This document shows positions 47,619 to 61,459 of a stretch of 64,000 nucleotides of DNA, piece by piece. Position numbers and translations under genes: made by a program. A model generated the notes under the pieces. That model was not told the origin of the DNA and searched no databases. It saw only the letters and a program-made list of their open reading frames with translations. Within the stretch, counting starts at the first letter, position 1. Each line of letters begins with the position of its first letter. This stretch comes from Pogonophryne albipinna. Lineage: Eukaryota; Chordata; Actinopteri; Perciformes; Artedidraconidae. The DNA is taken from the NCBI GenBank assembly GCA_028583405.1, contig CM053260.1:13848660-13912659 (forward strand), in the 5' to 3' direction.

Positions 47619-49414
47619 CTGCAGAGAGAGGGGGGAGGGGAGAGTCAGATCGGCCCAGTTTATCAATAAAACAGTAAATCAAAGGCTAATAGCTAAATGT
47701 TTTTCTCTGTGGCGTCATGTCACCTGTCATTGTGGGTCCTGTGCCGCTCATAGGGGTCATGTGGGGATATCCTGGAGGACCCATCATGGACATGCTCTGT
47801 CTGGTGTCCATGTAGATATTTCCTGAAGATAGAATTCGAAATTTGATGTCAAGCAAAAAAGCAAACTAGTTTCAGGGTGAGGCCCTGCAGCGTCATTTTA
47901 CAGAAGGAACTCTGCATTAGCTCAGATTATAGCTACTACCCACACAAAAACATCATGGTCTATACAAATATTTGGTATTGTTTGACACTTGAAATCAGAT
48001 GATATTATAATAACACCACTTCCAAAATAGTAAGTGAACTTTGTAACTAATGTTTAGAATTTGCAAGTAACGTGTACCAAAAGAAAGTCTAATACAGCAG
48101 CTAAAGAACTGTGTTTCTCTCGGTGTAATCATTGTTGGGGTGAACTATAGACATATGCAGCTGTTGATGAGGCGACGCAAGCAGACCCTATTTGGTTTCA
48201 AGGGACCAAAAAGGTTGCAGATCGCTGGCACAACGTCTCCAGACTGTTTGCACTTTCTGATATAAGGAAATGTAGGTTAGATACATTCTTAAGGCTCTTG
48301 GTTAACTTATACTGGCTTTTTCAGACTAGAGTTTAGTATGAAAATACCCTTACAGATAAAGAAAAATACCTCATAGTAATGAACAATTACAGCATATATT
48401 ATTACCAGAAACAAAACCAGATAAAAGGTGCTTTCTCAACAAGATTATAATAAATCACATACGAAAACTTCCTCATATCAAAACAAACACCACAGCCAAC
48501 AACTACAGAGCACATTAATTAACAAGTTGGTAGGGTGAAGGAGTGTGTGTTGGAGTGTGTATTGGAGTGTGTGCTGGAGTGTGTGTTTGACCTGTGTTGA
48601 GGTGCTGGCTGGGTTTGTTGGGGTGCATGGAGCCGTGACAGACAGGAGGCTGCACTGCCCCCTGTGGCTGGATTACACCGGTGCGGGCAAAGAACTGGTT
48701 GATGGACGAGCAGAGGTCGGCGATCTGGGTGGGCTCCAGGGACCAATTGTTCAACTCCGCTTGTCTCATACTGTCTCTCAACCCTTCAGAGCATAAAACA
48801 CACAATTATAGAGAGAACAATCAAAGTTAATACCAGATCTAGGGACAGTATCTGCTCTAAAATGCATTAGTGACAATGAAATGTGTGAAACTGCACCAGC
48901 CAACTGTCTCTAGAATATAAATATAGTAAATTAGAAACTAATTAACAAACACAAAGCAAAAACCTTGGTTGCAATATATATTCATTATGTCAGTAACCTT
49001 CAGTGGGTGATATTTAAAAAACATCCTACCTTGCAATCCTAGACTGTAATTGGATAAACTGACCTGCTGAGCTCGGTGTTTTGGTAATTAAACTTGAAGG
49101 CAGTGTTATTTAATTGAAGAGCTCAGTTTAATTAAACTCGTAATCAACTCCACAGTGTCAACACTTCAGCACTCAATCAAAAGCCGGGGCAGAACTGTAC
49201 TATCAGCTCCCGGCTTTTAATGTTTTCTTCCTTCTTTAATCTAGAAAAATCTTAATCTCCTACATTCAAATACATTACATGTCCATTGTGTGATTAGTAT
49301 TTGTAAATGCAGTAAGGTTTATTTGTTGTGTCCAAACCGCACCTTGGAAAGGTGAAAGGTCGACATCAGCCCAGTTATAGCTGCTAGCAATACGACAGCT
49401 TTCTTTCAGTGCAT
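47506..49414 (-). CDS. foxj3: foxj3 last four coding exons (left arm)
   Basis: Exons 49414-49343 (cut by the gap), 48783-48592, 47822-47724 and 47618-47506 join in phase. They give [70 protein letters not shown] and the C-terminus [15 protein letters not shown] recognise these as the conserved C-terminal region of the forkhead transcription factor FOXJ3. The forkhead DNA-binding domain, encoded further 5', is not present. Splice sites are canonical. The protein acts in the nucleus. Confidence 0.92.
47724..47822 (-). CDS. foxj3: foxj3 penultimate exon (left arm)
   Basis: It encodes [20 protein letters not shown] then [12 protein letters not shown], with acceptor TCTTCAG and donor ACAG|GTGACA. 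Confidence 0.88.
48592..48783 (-). CDS. foxj3: foxj3 exon (left arm), third from the end
   Basis: It encodes [17 protein letters not shown] through [10 protein letters not shown], with acceptor TCTGAAG and donor ACAG|GTCAAA. The intron just downstream carries a short CACACTCCA tandem. Confidence 0.88.
49343..49414 (-). CDS. foxj3: foxj3 exon truncated by the gap (left arm)
   Basis: It encodes [20 protein letters not shown] then PFQ, with donor CAAG|GTGCGG. The 5' part of the exon is lost in the N run. Confidence 0.85.
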
Positions 49415-50414
49415 NNNNNNNNNNNNNNNNNNNNNNNNNNNNNNNNNNNNNNNNNNNNNNNNNNNNNNNNNNNNNNNNNNNNNNNNNNNNNNNNNNNNNN
49501 NNNNNNNNNNNNNNNNNNNNNNNNNNNNNNNNNNNNNNNNNNNNNNNNNNNNNNNNNNNNNNNNNNNNNNNNNNNNNNNNNNNNNNNNNNNNNNNNNNNN
49601 NNNNNNNNNNNNNNNNNNNNNNNNNNNNNNNNNNNNNNNNNNNNNNNNNNNNNNNNNNNNNNNNNNNNNNNNNNNNNNNNNNNNNNNNNNNNNNNNNNNN
49701 NNNNNNNNNNNNNNNNNNNNNNNNNNNNNNNNNNNNNNNNNNNNNNNNNNNNNNNNNNNNNNNNNNNNNNNNNNNNNNNNNNNNNNNNNNNNNNNNNNNN
49801 NNNNNNNNNNNNNNNNNNNNNNNNNNNNNNNNNNNNNNNNNNNNNNNNNNNNNNNNNNNNNNNNNNNNNNNNNNNNNNNNNNNNNNNNNNNNNNNNNNNN
49901 NNNNNNNNNNNNNNNNNNNNNNNNNNNNNNNNNNNNNNNNNNNNNNNNNNNNNNNNNNNNNNNNNNNNNNNNNNNNNNNNNNNNNNNNNNNNNNNNNNNN
50001 NNNNNNNNNNNNNNNNNNNNNNNNNNNNNNNNNNNNNNNNNNNNNNNNNNNNNNNNNNNNNNNNNNNNNNNNNNNNNNNNNNNNNNNNNNNNNNNNNNNN
50101 NNNNNNNNNNNNNNNNNNNNNNNNNNNNNNNNNNNNNNNNNNNNNNNNNNNNNNNNNNNNNNNNNNNNNNNNNNNNNNNNNNNNNNNNNNNNNNNNNNNN
50201 NNNNNNNNNNNNNNNNNNNNNNNNNNNNNNNNNNNNNNNNNNNNNNNNNNNNNNNNNNNNNNNNNNNNNNNNNNNNNNNNNNNNNNNNNNNNNNNNNNNN
50301 NNNNNNNNNNNNNNNNNNNNNNNNNNNNNNNNNNNNNNNNNNNNNNNNNNNNNNNNNNNNNNNNNNNNNNNNNNNNNNNNNNNNNNNNNNNNNNNNNNNN
50401 NNNNNNNNNNNNNN
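49415..50414. other. assembly gap, exactly 1000 N
   Basis: A round-number run of N marks a scaffold join of unknown true size. The last base before it and the first base after it are the same position of one sequence read in opposite directions. Confidence 0.98.
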
Positions 50415-52323
50415 ATGCACTGAAAGAAAGCTGTCGTATTGCTAGCAGCTATAACTGGGCTGATGTCGACCTTTCACCTTTCCAAGGTGCGGTTTGGACA
50501 CAACAAATAAACCTTACTGCATTTACAAATACTAATCACACAATGGACATGTAATGTATTTGAATGTAGGAGATTAAGATTTTTCTAGATTAAAGAAGGA
50601 AGAAAACATTAAAAGCCGGGAGCTGATAGTACAGTTCTGCCCCGGCTTTTGATTGAGTGCTGAAGTGTTGACACTGTGGAGTTGATTACGAGTTTAATTA
50701 AACTGAGCTCTTCAATTAAATAACACTGCCTTCAAGTTTAATTACCAAAACACCGAGCTCAGCAGGTCAGTTTATCCAATTACAGTCTAGGATTGCAAGG
50801 TAGGATGTTTTTTAAATATCACCCACTGAAGGTTACTGACATAATGAATATATATTGCAACCAAGGTTTTTGCTTTGTGTTTGTTAATTAGTTTCTAATT
50901 TACTATATTTATATTCTAGAGACAGTTGGCTGGTGCAGTTTCACACATTTCATTGTCACTAATGCATTTTAGAGCAGATACTGTCCCTAGATCTGGTATT
51001 AACTTTGATTGTTCTCTCTATAATTGTGTGTTTTATGCTCTGAAGGGTTGAGAGACAGTATGAGACAAGCGGAGTTGAACAATTGGTCCCTGGAGCCCAC
51101 CCAGATCGCCGACCTCTGCTCGTCCATCAACCAGTTCTTTGCCCGCACCGGTGTAATCCAGCCACAGGGGGCAGTGCAGCCTCCTGTCTGTCACGGCTCC
51201 ATGCACCCCAACAAACCCAGCCAGCACCTCAACACAGGTCAAACACACACTCCAGCACACACTCCAATACACACTCCAACACACACTCCTTCACCCTACC
51301 AACTTGTTAATTAATGTGCTCTGTAGTTGTTGGCTGTGGTGTTTGTTTTGATATGAGGAAGTTTTCGTATGTGATTTATTATAATCTTGTTGAGAAAGCA
51401 CCTTTTATCTGGTTTTGTTTCTGGTAATAATATATGCTGTAATTGTTCATTACTATGAGGTATTTTTCTTTATCTGTAAGGGTATTTTCATACTAAACTC
51501 TAGTCTGAAAAAGCCAGTATAAGTTAACCAAGAGCCTTAAGAATGTATCTAACCTACATTTCCTTATATCAGAAAGTGCAAACAGTCTGGAGACGTTGTG
51601 CCAGCGATCTGCAACCTTTTTGGTCCCTTGAAACCAAATAGGGTCTGCTTGCGTCGCCTCATCAACAGCTGCATATGTCTATAGTTCACCCCAACAATGA
51701 TTACACCGAGAGAAACACAGTTCTTTAGCTGCTGTATTAGACTTTCTTTTGGTACACGTTACTTGCAAATTCTAAACATTAGTTACAAAGTTCACTTACT
51801 ATTTTGGAAGTGGTGTTATTATAATATCATCTGATTTCAAGTGTCAAACAATACCAAATATTTGTATAGACCATGATGTTTTTGTGTGGGTAGTAGCTAT
51901 AATCTGAGCTAATGCAGAGTTCCTTCTGTAAAATGACGCTGCAGGGCCTCACCCTGAAACTAGTTTGCTTTTTTGCTTGACATCAAATTTCGAATTCTAT
52001 CTTCAGGAAATATCTACATGGACACCAGACAGAGCATGTCCATGATGGGTCCTCCAGGATATCCCCACATGACCCCTATGAGCGGCACAGGACCCACAAT
52101 GACAGGTGACATGACGCCACAGAGAAAAACATTTAGCTATTAGCCTTTGATTTACTGTTTTATTGATAAACTGGGCCGATCTGACTCTCCCCTCCCCCCT
52201 CTCTCTGCAGGACACCATGCACAGATGAACCAGCAGCACATGATACCTACCAGAAACTTCCAGATGCATCGCATGCCAGCTGATGACATCCAGGACGACT
52301 TTGATTGGGACTCCATCGTTTAG
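50415..52323 (+). CDS. foxj3: foxj3 last four coding exons (right-arm duplicate)
   Basis: Mirror copies of the left-arm exons: 50415-50486 (cut by the gap), 51046-51237, 52007-52105 and 52211-52323, ending DDFDWDSIV and TAG. No coding difference from the left arm was seen. Again no forkhead domain is present, because upstream exons would have to lie in the gap. Confidence 0.9.
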
Positions 52324-55300
52324 CCCCCTAAAATCTCCTTTCTGCAAAACAAAAGGGAGCGAGGAGAGGAGTTGGAGGCCAGAGGAAGCCAGGCTGAGCT
52401 GAGAGGCCGCAGGAGGAGGAGGCCGCTGTGGGTGGGAGGCAGAAGAACGTTTGACAAGCTTAAGAGACAGACAGACTTCACAGCCCTGACATTTCTACGA
52501 AAAGCAAAACATACCTCGAAAAGGTTACTTTGAAGACAATCATATTCAGTTGGACATGTTAAAGTGATTGCTTATGTACTTGTCTAGAGACGAGTAGAAC
52601 ACATTGACGTCCAAACCACTCGCTCCTCAGCTCCTCAGCCGGCCCTCCCCCCGTCCCTCGCCAGCAGCCTTCCAAAGTCCGAACCCCTCTCCCCCCGACC
52701 CCCTGCTCCGTAACTGTTATGTGATTTGAGCGACGTGTTCAGCTTGTAATTCTTCTCGTGTTGACATTGGCCTCCGCTGCCTCTTGGATGAGTTTATCTC
52801 TCAATTATTTTTTAAAAACAATTTAGTTTTGTTTTTTTGTTTTTAAGAAACACAGGCCGTCTCTGTGAGTAATGTGATGGTCACTTTTGGGAGAAAGTGG
52901 GCCCCACTGTGGCTGAGTTGGTGGAAAAGTGAGGTTTACAATAACTTTGAACAGGGTGTTAAATGTTTAAGCAGGCTTGATATTATACAAACCGAGAGAG
53001 GAGGTGAGAGGGAGATCACAGAAAGTTGGTGATCTGTTTTCAAAGCCAACCATCGTGATCAGGCTCACTGCAACAGACCAGTGATGGGAGTACAACAGCT
53101 TTTTCTTTTTTGAACTTGTTCTCTGTCTCAAGCACTTCAAGGCGCGTGAGAATGATGAGTGAGAAGGTGAAGCAGGGAAGTCAAATATCTCTAGTTTTTT
53201 TTAATTCACTCCACCCAAAGTAACATGTCGGGTCTCTGTGTGCATCGTGTCGGAAAATAATTGCTTTACCTATCAGAAACTGTTTTAGCGTGAAAAAAAT
53301 CACGTTTTATGGTCAAGTTGACTTTAAGGTGACTATTCTATTGATCATTACACAAGCCACCATCGTTCAGAGACAATGAAAGTAGATTTGGACGTATTGG
53401 TAATGCTAACATCATCCGCTTATCACAAATACTTCGATATTAGCATTTATGTCTGCTAATAAGTACAAGCTGGTTTTCAAACAGTTTGCACCGCTCAGCA
53501 TGTATCATGGCGACAGTTTCACAGACACTTTCATGTTAAAAAACTAACAATGGCCAATATATCATTATGTTATTATGTATCATAGTAAACATATAGTCAT
53601 TTGGGGAGTAATATGACAAGATTGTTTGGTAGATACACTTCTCAGGATGAAACGGCTGAACTGGCTCTGACTGAAGCTAACAAAGCTAACACATTATATC
53701 TCCAAAAACTGAACGGTTTGACGTTTATGGGGGGGGGGGGGGGGGGATGTGCTGAACTATATTTCAGATGGTTGCTATGATGACTCCCTGGAGATATAAT
53801 GTGGTCATTTCTTAACTTTAATGTTTCTGGTTGGCTGATTCTGCGTTAGCGCTAGACAGAGCCATGCTAGCTGCTTCTCTGTGTCCTGTTCCTCCAGAAG
53901 TGAGATTGGTTTAGAGCTAATCTTCTAACTACCCAAGAAAGCGTATAAACATAATTTCTATAATGCCAAACTATTAGTTTAAACAATTGTGTAAAATTTT
54001 ATACGAACCATGTTATAATTGTTTTAACTAGTGAGAGAAACAAGGAAAAGTAATGAGCCTGAATGCAATTTTTAGAGTTCTGGTTTCCAGCCTTGCCGAT
54101 TTGAAACATTGCTAGTGGACAAATAAAATGTGTTTGTATAAAGACTAATGAAGGGTGGTGAAGCTTCTTAAACGTGCCATTATTGGATTGATTAATGATC
54201 AATAGGATATGCGTCAAATGGTGTTTCCATTTGTAAAAGGTAAAACAAAAAAAACATTATTTACCGAACTCTCCTTTTTTAATAAATGCAATCCAAATCC
54301 ACCTATCGCACATCAAAGCGATATTTCGATGCTACACGTGTTCATTGTCACTCCTGACATTCAAATGACAGAGATACGAATCTTTCAACTGCCCTGTGTT
54401 TTGTTGTGATGGTTCGATAGCGTCAGAATTTGCTATTATACAATCATAACATAATGAGAAAATGTGACTCATACAATGTGTGTGTGTGTGTGTGCGCGTG
54501 TGTGTTGGTTGAACATATGGTGTGTGTGTGGGTGTTTTGGTTTTATTGTCATTTTAGGGCTATGATTGATTGCTGCAATCATCTCTATGCTATCTACGAG
54601 CACAAAAGCAGATGCACACAGTGATTAAAGAAGAGATTTCAGACATGGTTTTTTTGTGGGAAGGGTTTCCAAAGCACAGAACAGGGAGATCCGCGGTTCT
54701 GGAAACCTGTCCTCTGCGTCCTGAAACAAGTGGCTCCTCAATCAGACAGGTGCTGAACCTTAGAGACACTATGTTAAAAAGAGCCCTTTGCACACTTACA
54801 CTTTCTGTTGATCCGTTTCTAAGATGCAAAGCACCCTCTGGATCTCAAAGCTATCTGACCCTACAGTTGACAATAAACAGGATTCTTCCTCCTCTATTCT
54901 ATACTGGTAAACATGTACAAGATGGTGCTTTGCATCTACTACACCTTATTGAAAGGATTAGTTTCACATTCTGGGATGTTTTTTGAAGCTACAGCCAGCA
55001 GACTGTCAGCATTAGAACTGGAAACGTTGGGAAATGAGCTAGTGTGACTCTATAGGTAGCGAAATATGCCTGCACCCTCACCAAAACGATTGACTTAACA
55101 CATATTATCATGTGATTATCTGTTTGAAAAAGAAAACAAAAAACGTTTTACAGTAGGTTATGTGTTGGACTGTTTAATGTCCACTTGCAGTAACTTCCTG
55201 GAGTTGTAAAATGTTAATTACTGAGCTTTCGAGGTGCTGGTGAGTAGATTCCTGTCTGACAGAGACAGGCTGTTTCCAGATTTTAAGCTAAGCTAAGCTA

Positions 55301-56890
55301 ACTGTCTACTGTTTGTAGCTTCATATTCTAAATACAGACACCAGTGCGGTTTTCCCATATTTACCAAAATGTCTAACTATTCCTATACAGATAATTTCCC
55401 AGCTAGGGACTCCAGCAACAACGTTTAGGTTTTTATTTCATATTTTGAATGACAATCATGGATTCTTTTTCTATGATATTACACAATGTCTTTGTTATTG
55501 TGAGAAAAGGCATGTTCAAATCTCACACGGTTGTTTTATTGGATATTCTAGAACCAGATGTTTTTACATTTGAACACAGAAGGTTATTTGAAACTAGAAC
55601 CAGCCCAGTTTTATATTGTCGGTCTTCTGTTAAACTGTCCACAGCTGCACTGTGCCGATGAAGTCAAGTTCTCTTCTTTCAACTGATGATACTGCCATTC
55701 ATTTTTATATTTTCCTGCCAATCATACAGTGACTGTCCACTCCTGCTACTTTCTGCTCTGTTTTGTCTGTCTTTGTATATCAAATGTCCGCCTGTGGATC
55801 TCAACTATGAGTTTGTTCAACTGCCAGAATTTCCTCATTAGTGCTCAGACAAAATACTTCAGTCCGTTAAATGACCCAAATCATAGCTCCTTTAGTCGAG
55901 TGGGGGCCAATCGACTGACTCTGAAGACAGCCGTGAAAAAACATCAATTTGTGTTTTCATTAGGACTCCTTGGACGGACAGTAGAGAGCGTCCTGTGAGT
56001 CCTTGGTTGGTGTGAAGTGTGTTTCAGTTCCTCCAGGTGAAGATCGTGAAAACGCACAGAAGCTACTGTTTGACCACAGCAGCACATTGGGAAAACAAAA
56101 ATATTTTAGTGAACGGATGTGGCTAAAAGGGAAAAAGGTGAAGACAATGACTGGATCACAATCACAATGTTATGTCTATATGTGTGTGCTTGTGTGAGAT
56201 TTAGTTGTTTTTCAAAAGATAATTTAAGTTTTTAAAAACCGCTGGACATGTACCTGCCAGAGAGATTACAATTATTGGGAAAAAAGATTAAAAGATAAAA
56301 AAGCCTCATCACGATATGGGAGAGAACTGCCAACAAGTACTGCTGATTGGGGCCTATTTTATTCAGTGCTGGTGTGTTGTTGTGCTTGTACATATATGTC
56401 TTTTCAATCATCCCTTTTTTCGTCTCGGGGGTGGGGTATCAAGGCTGGGGGTGGGTCTTATTCATGAAAGACAGGAGCGAAAAGAATAGAGTATTTTGTT
56501 ATTGTCCAATCAGAGGGTGACAGTATGTATATATCTATATTGTATATATGTGATGAAAATGCGTTGGCTTTTTGTGTGACACTACCTTTTACCTGTACTA
56601 TGGTTCTACATTCAGTGTTTCAGTGTTGATAATATATATTTGGTTTGTGTTTTATTTTTCTGTTTTGTTTGATTTTGTCTCTGTCATTTCTTGTATTTTT
56701 TTCTCCTTTTTGTTTATTGCACGGTTTATTACTTTTGTTGTCCAATGAGATGACACAGCTACTCTCTGTATTTGTTAAGTGCTGTAAAATAACTCAAGTG
56801 TTATTAGAATTGTCGATACCACCGCCCACCCACCCCCTTCCCCAATATGCATGAATGGCACTTAAAGAAATAAAATATGGTAACTTCACT
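52324..56890 (+). other. foxj3: foxj3 3'UTR (right-arm duplicate)
   Basis: Mirror of 42947-47505, with AATAAA at 56869-56874. Length differences of 1-2 bases from the left arm occur in A, T, C and GT runs. Confidence 0.55.
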
Positions 56891-58540
56891 GTGGAATAAT
56901 GTGCTGTTTGAGCTTTGTTCCTGAAGACTGCCATCAGTAGAACATGGCAGGAAGATGTTTCACTCTCACATCATTGGCAGATTTGAGGAAAGGAAACAAA
57001 TGGCCTCAGAACAGATAAAAGATCACTCCCTATGCTACAGTATAAGAGCATTTGTACATTGCCCAAAGGACATGCTTATACATCTTTATAAAGATGCAAA
57101 AACAATAGTAAATGTGTTTAAACATGCATGCATTTCCAGGCATTTCTTATGATTAAAGTCAATATTTCTTTGCCAATTTTTGGCAATCAAAATCTTAAAG
57201 TAACCCATGTTTTGAGAAACTGTAAGAGAGCTTTTCTTGCAAACATATATCTGCTTATTTAGTGGGAATGCTGACACAGCATTCCAACTATCTGTTATGC
57301 TACGCACGAAATTCTTTATTATTCCGCTGGGTTATTTTGCGCTGCTTCTTCTCCCACATTGAACATCGCAGAAACTCAGTTGGAACATCAACGCGTTCAG
57401 CTCGGTCGGGAATCAATGGCTATTACTTTTATCATTCATAACTTTCATAATTCCAGAGATACATCCCATTTTTAACATGGAAGTCAATGGAGAACTCTTC
57501 AGACTTCAACAATCTTCAGCAACTTCAACTGCTAACTGCTCCTTCTTCAACTGCTCCTTCATACTTTCACTCAGAAACCTCATTCCAACTTTAAAATGTC
57601 ACAAATTTTTCTGACATTATTCGTGTAACACAACTTTTAAATCTGATTCATACTTTTAGAGATATTAAACATTGTTCAGACCTTGGTAAAGAGGCCTTCA
57701 GATTTTAGAGTGTGTGATGTCACAGCTGTGGAGGACAGATTGAATTTTGCCTTCATATTTTCTTTTTAACCTGCCATAATTCCAAAACCCTACATTCCTG
57801 AGACATACTTTTTCACGACAAACGTAGGAAAACATCTCGTAGCTAGAAAGATACAAAAAATTAAGCAAAATAATTAAACAAAATGCCTCTTGACGGCATG
57901 AAGTGACAAAAACTTTCAACATGACTCCATTAAACTCCATTGTAAATTCAGCCTCACCTTTCCTCACCACAGCATCTGCACACCTTTAGTTAATCTGCCA
58001 AAAATGCCACATTATTAACCCGAAAGTGCACAAAAAGTACACTTCAGATGCTCAAGTTCCTTGACATGCTTCACGCTTTGAAATTTCACTGATATCTGTT
58101 ACGGTTCTTCAACAAAACGTTCACATGTAACAGGTTTATCTCTCATTCAGAACAATGAAAATGCTTTCCTCTCACTGATCACCATGGAAACCTTTGATCT
58201 CTGGACACGTCGTTAGCTCAAATATAAACACCTGTGTCATGGAACACGATGATGTCATAACTCCAATTGACATAATTAGAGCAGCAGACTAATGACATGG
58301 TCACTGGAGTTTAACAGACTGTCAGCCTATTCTTTTCCGTCTGATGGAGACTTCAAACTGACTTCAACATGTTCCACATATTTTAGACATTATTGGTGAC
58401 GTATGATTTTAGTTCTAAAGTTTTCAGTTCAAATATTCTGCTGCTTTTTCATGCATTTAGACTTTTATTTTCTTGTTCTTATTTCACATTCAAGTCCCCT
58501 CTATTCATGAACCCTTTAAAGTACTCAGCCACACCACTTA

Positions 58541-59148
58541 CACTGAACAAAAATATAAACGCAACACTTTTGTTTTTGCTCCCATTTTTCATGAGATGAA
58601 CTCAAAGATCTAAAACATTTTCTATATACACAAAATAACCATTTCTCTCAAATATTGTTCACAAATCTGAAAAAATCTGTGATAGTGAGCACTTCTCCTT
58701 TGCCGAGATAATCCATCCCACCTCACAGGTGTGGCATATCAAGATGCTGATTAGACAGCATGATTATTGCACAGGTGTGCCTTAGAATGGCCACAATAAA
58801 AGGCCACTCTGAAACGTGCAGTTTTGCTTTATTGGGGGGGTCTGGGGGGGTCCAAAAACCAGTCAGTATCTGGTGTGAGGGGTAGGGTTAGGGTTAGGGT
58901 AATGTTGTGAATCGAGTGGCCTGTGTTCGTCGTCCATAACATACGCCTGCCCATACCATAACCCCACCACCACCATGGGCCACTCGATTCACAACATTAC
59001 CCTAACCCTACCCCTACCCCTCACACCAGATACTGACTGGTTTTCGGACCCCCCCAATAAAGCAAAACTGCACGTTTCAGAGTGGCCTTTTATTGTGGCC
59101 AGCCTAAGGCACACCTGTGCAATAATCATGCTGTCTAATCAGCATCTT
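58541..59148. mobile_element. truncated CACTGAACAAA foldback element (right-arm duplicate)
   Basis: Mirror of 40674-41282, with its intact terminus at 58541 preceded by TA. Confidence 0.8.
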
Positions 59149-59906
59149 TGCCACATTTATTTGAATTATTTATATAAATCCTACATAATGGGGAAGCTTC
59201 CCACTCTATGTTATGTAAATACAAGTCTGGAAACCTTTGATCTCTGGACACGAAATATAAACACCTGGGTCATGGAACACGATGATGTCATAACTCCAAC
59301 TGACGGTCCTGCCCTCAACAGCTCTATGTCAATTATGGGGTGTCATCATATGCCGTTTCCATGGAAACGCATCCCTCACCATAAAAGACGATACATTAAC
59401 TCCTATGAAAATGTTCAAAAAGTGCTCAAACTTCACATGTGTGCTAACAGTCCAGCCGTGAAGACATCTATGAGACAGTTTGAGATTTCTTCAAATGCCC
59501 GTTGCCATGGCAACACAATGCTCGCCATGAAACACGGTTTTCCTCATAACTTCAGTGAAAATGCTCCAAACGGCCCAAAACTTCACAGGTTTGGTAACGA
59601 TGCAGCCATCAACGCATCGAAGCGTATTATGGGATGTCATCAAATGCCGTTGGCATGGCGACAGATCATTCCCCATCAAGTTAGTTCAAAAGTTTGCAGT
59701 TCAAATATTCTGCTGCTTTTCCAAGCCTTTTTATTTTCATTTCTTCTCTCATCACACATTCAAGCCCCCAGTATTCATGTATCATTTCAATCTAAATTAT
59801 TCACTTTCTTCTTACACATTACATTTCAGCATAGCAGTTTAGCATCAGCTTTTCAGCATAAAGCATTCCCACTAGCAATTTCTTCAGGAATTGCATTCTC
59901 TAGTTC

Positions 59907-60330
59907 TTGTCTGTTGTCCTACTTGTGAGGTACAGTCTTCATTATAACAATGATACTCATCAGGTTGAAGCTGAACTGTTGGTAAGCAGCACATATTATC
60001 CTATAATAATAGATAAACCATGCCTACCAGCTAGAAAACCTAGAAATGTATTAGCATTCCTAGATTATCCCGAGTACAACTACTGTAGAGATGCCAACAA
60101 CTTCATTACGAGCTTCATTCCAGTTGATGTGAGAATTAAAAGGTAGTATGTCCTTTATCCCAACTGTACCAAATAATACTTCATGTACTATGAGTGGGTC
60201 ATTTTGTCTGCCATGTGATATAGTATTCACAGAGCAAATATCTAAAAAGGGACCTGTTGTGCAAAATGCACGTTTTGATGTCTTTTATAAATATGTGTCC
60301 CCGGTGTGTCGGGGAACTCACGCAGCGTAA
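59907..60330 (+). other. unidentified open frame, right-arm version broken by one extra base
   Basis: Mirror of 39493-39918. An extra G at about 60142-60143 stops the frame after VDVRIK, and the second half reopens at MSFIPTVPN. The arm with the open frame is not necessarily the correct one. Confidence 0.3.
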
Positions 60331-61322
60331 GCAAATAAAACCCTCTCTCTTTTCCTCCTACCCAAATCTCTAAAAACAGGAGTTTCCGATATGACGCAAT
60401 ATCGGAAATGTGGACCTACGGAACTATCAGAAAGTTGCTATCAGAAACAATGCCCGACTGTTTTGGAAGTAATATGGTCTTTGTTTACATTAGCAAGCAT
60501 ACTAACACTCACAGCTAACGCAGTAGCCTACTGGAGAGAACACATGTGTAAAAAAGCAGGAAATAAAAAAAGGAACTCACCTTGTGGTAAACCGGCAAGA
60601 GAAAAAGCATTTGAGCTCCATACTCTTTCAGAAATAATCCTTGATGTGGTTTGGAACATGATGGCATTTAGTCACGGCAGCATTGAGCTGAATCTGCCGT
60701 GTAATTCTGAGCAGGCATTAGCTCCACCGCCTCTTTTTTTTTTTTTTTTTTTTTAAACTAAGGACCCCGAATCAGCAGTTCTCTAACAGGGCTAAAACAG
60801 AGGGATATGAGGGATGTCTAAAATGCACGATCTGTTTGGTATTTTGAGCAAAACACATCATATACATGTTTTTTTATACATTTTTATATATCTGAGACCC
60901 ATAATATATGCCTAAAAATAGCATAATTGGAGACCTTTAATATAAGTTCAAAGTATTTTTTAAATCTTTGAAAAAAGATTATGTTCCATAACATGGTGTA
61001 ACTTCATATATCTGTTTCTTAAGGACCTTTTTAAGGTGTTTTAAGAGACATTTTGACCTTTTAATACAGGATTAGAACAGCTGGTGTAGTCTTGTAGAAG
61101 AGGTCCATGTGATCATAACTCTCTCATACCCACCCTCAAAGCACCCTCCCCAAATTACCATATGGTGTGTCATTTCACAACATGTGTCCACACTGACACT
61201 CTACACGTATACTGCCCCCCTGCAGGATATTCCCTCTCAGTGGGGGCACCGGTCACACTGCTGTGTGGGAGTTAGTGGAAATGATTTGACTCTAATGAAG
61301 GGACTGTGACAAGAAGGACATC

Positions 61323-61395
61323 ATGTTCAAAGCTTCCTCTCTGCTCCTGCTGACCCTGCTCCTAACGGTTCAGCTATGCTCATTAGCACCGATAC
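61323..61395 (+). CDS. signal-peptide exon (right-arm duplicate)
   Basis: Mirror of 38429-38501: MFKASSLLLLTLLLTVQLCS, then the GATAC|GTAAGC donor. No downstream large exon exists on this side within the window. Confidence 0.55.
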
Positions 61396-61459
61396 GTAAG
61401 CCATGCTTTTCCTCTAAACTCTGTGACATGACCGAATTCTTAGAAATGAAATGGCTTAA

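Noticed and set aside
49275..50554. Two 381-codon frames across the gap
   Set aside because: They are artefacts of translating N; only the few foxj3 codons at their ends are real sequence, and the rest is unknown.
58975..59928. 317-codon plus-strand frame
   Set aside because: It runs from a foldback transposon through unrelated repeat blocks, and the left-arm mirror copy is split by a one-base indel, so it is a chance open frame in repeat DNA.
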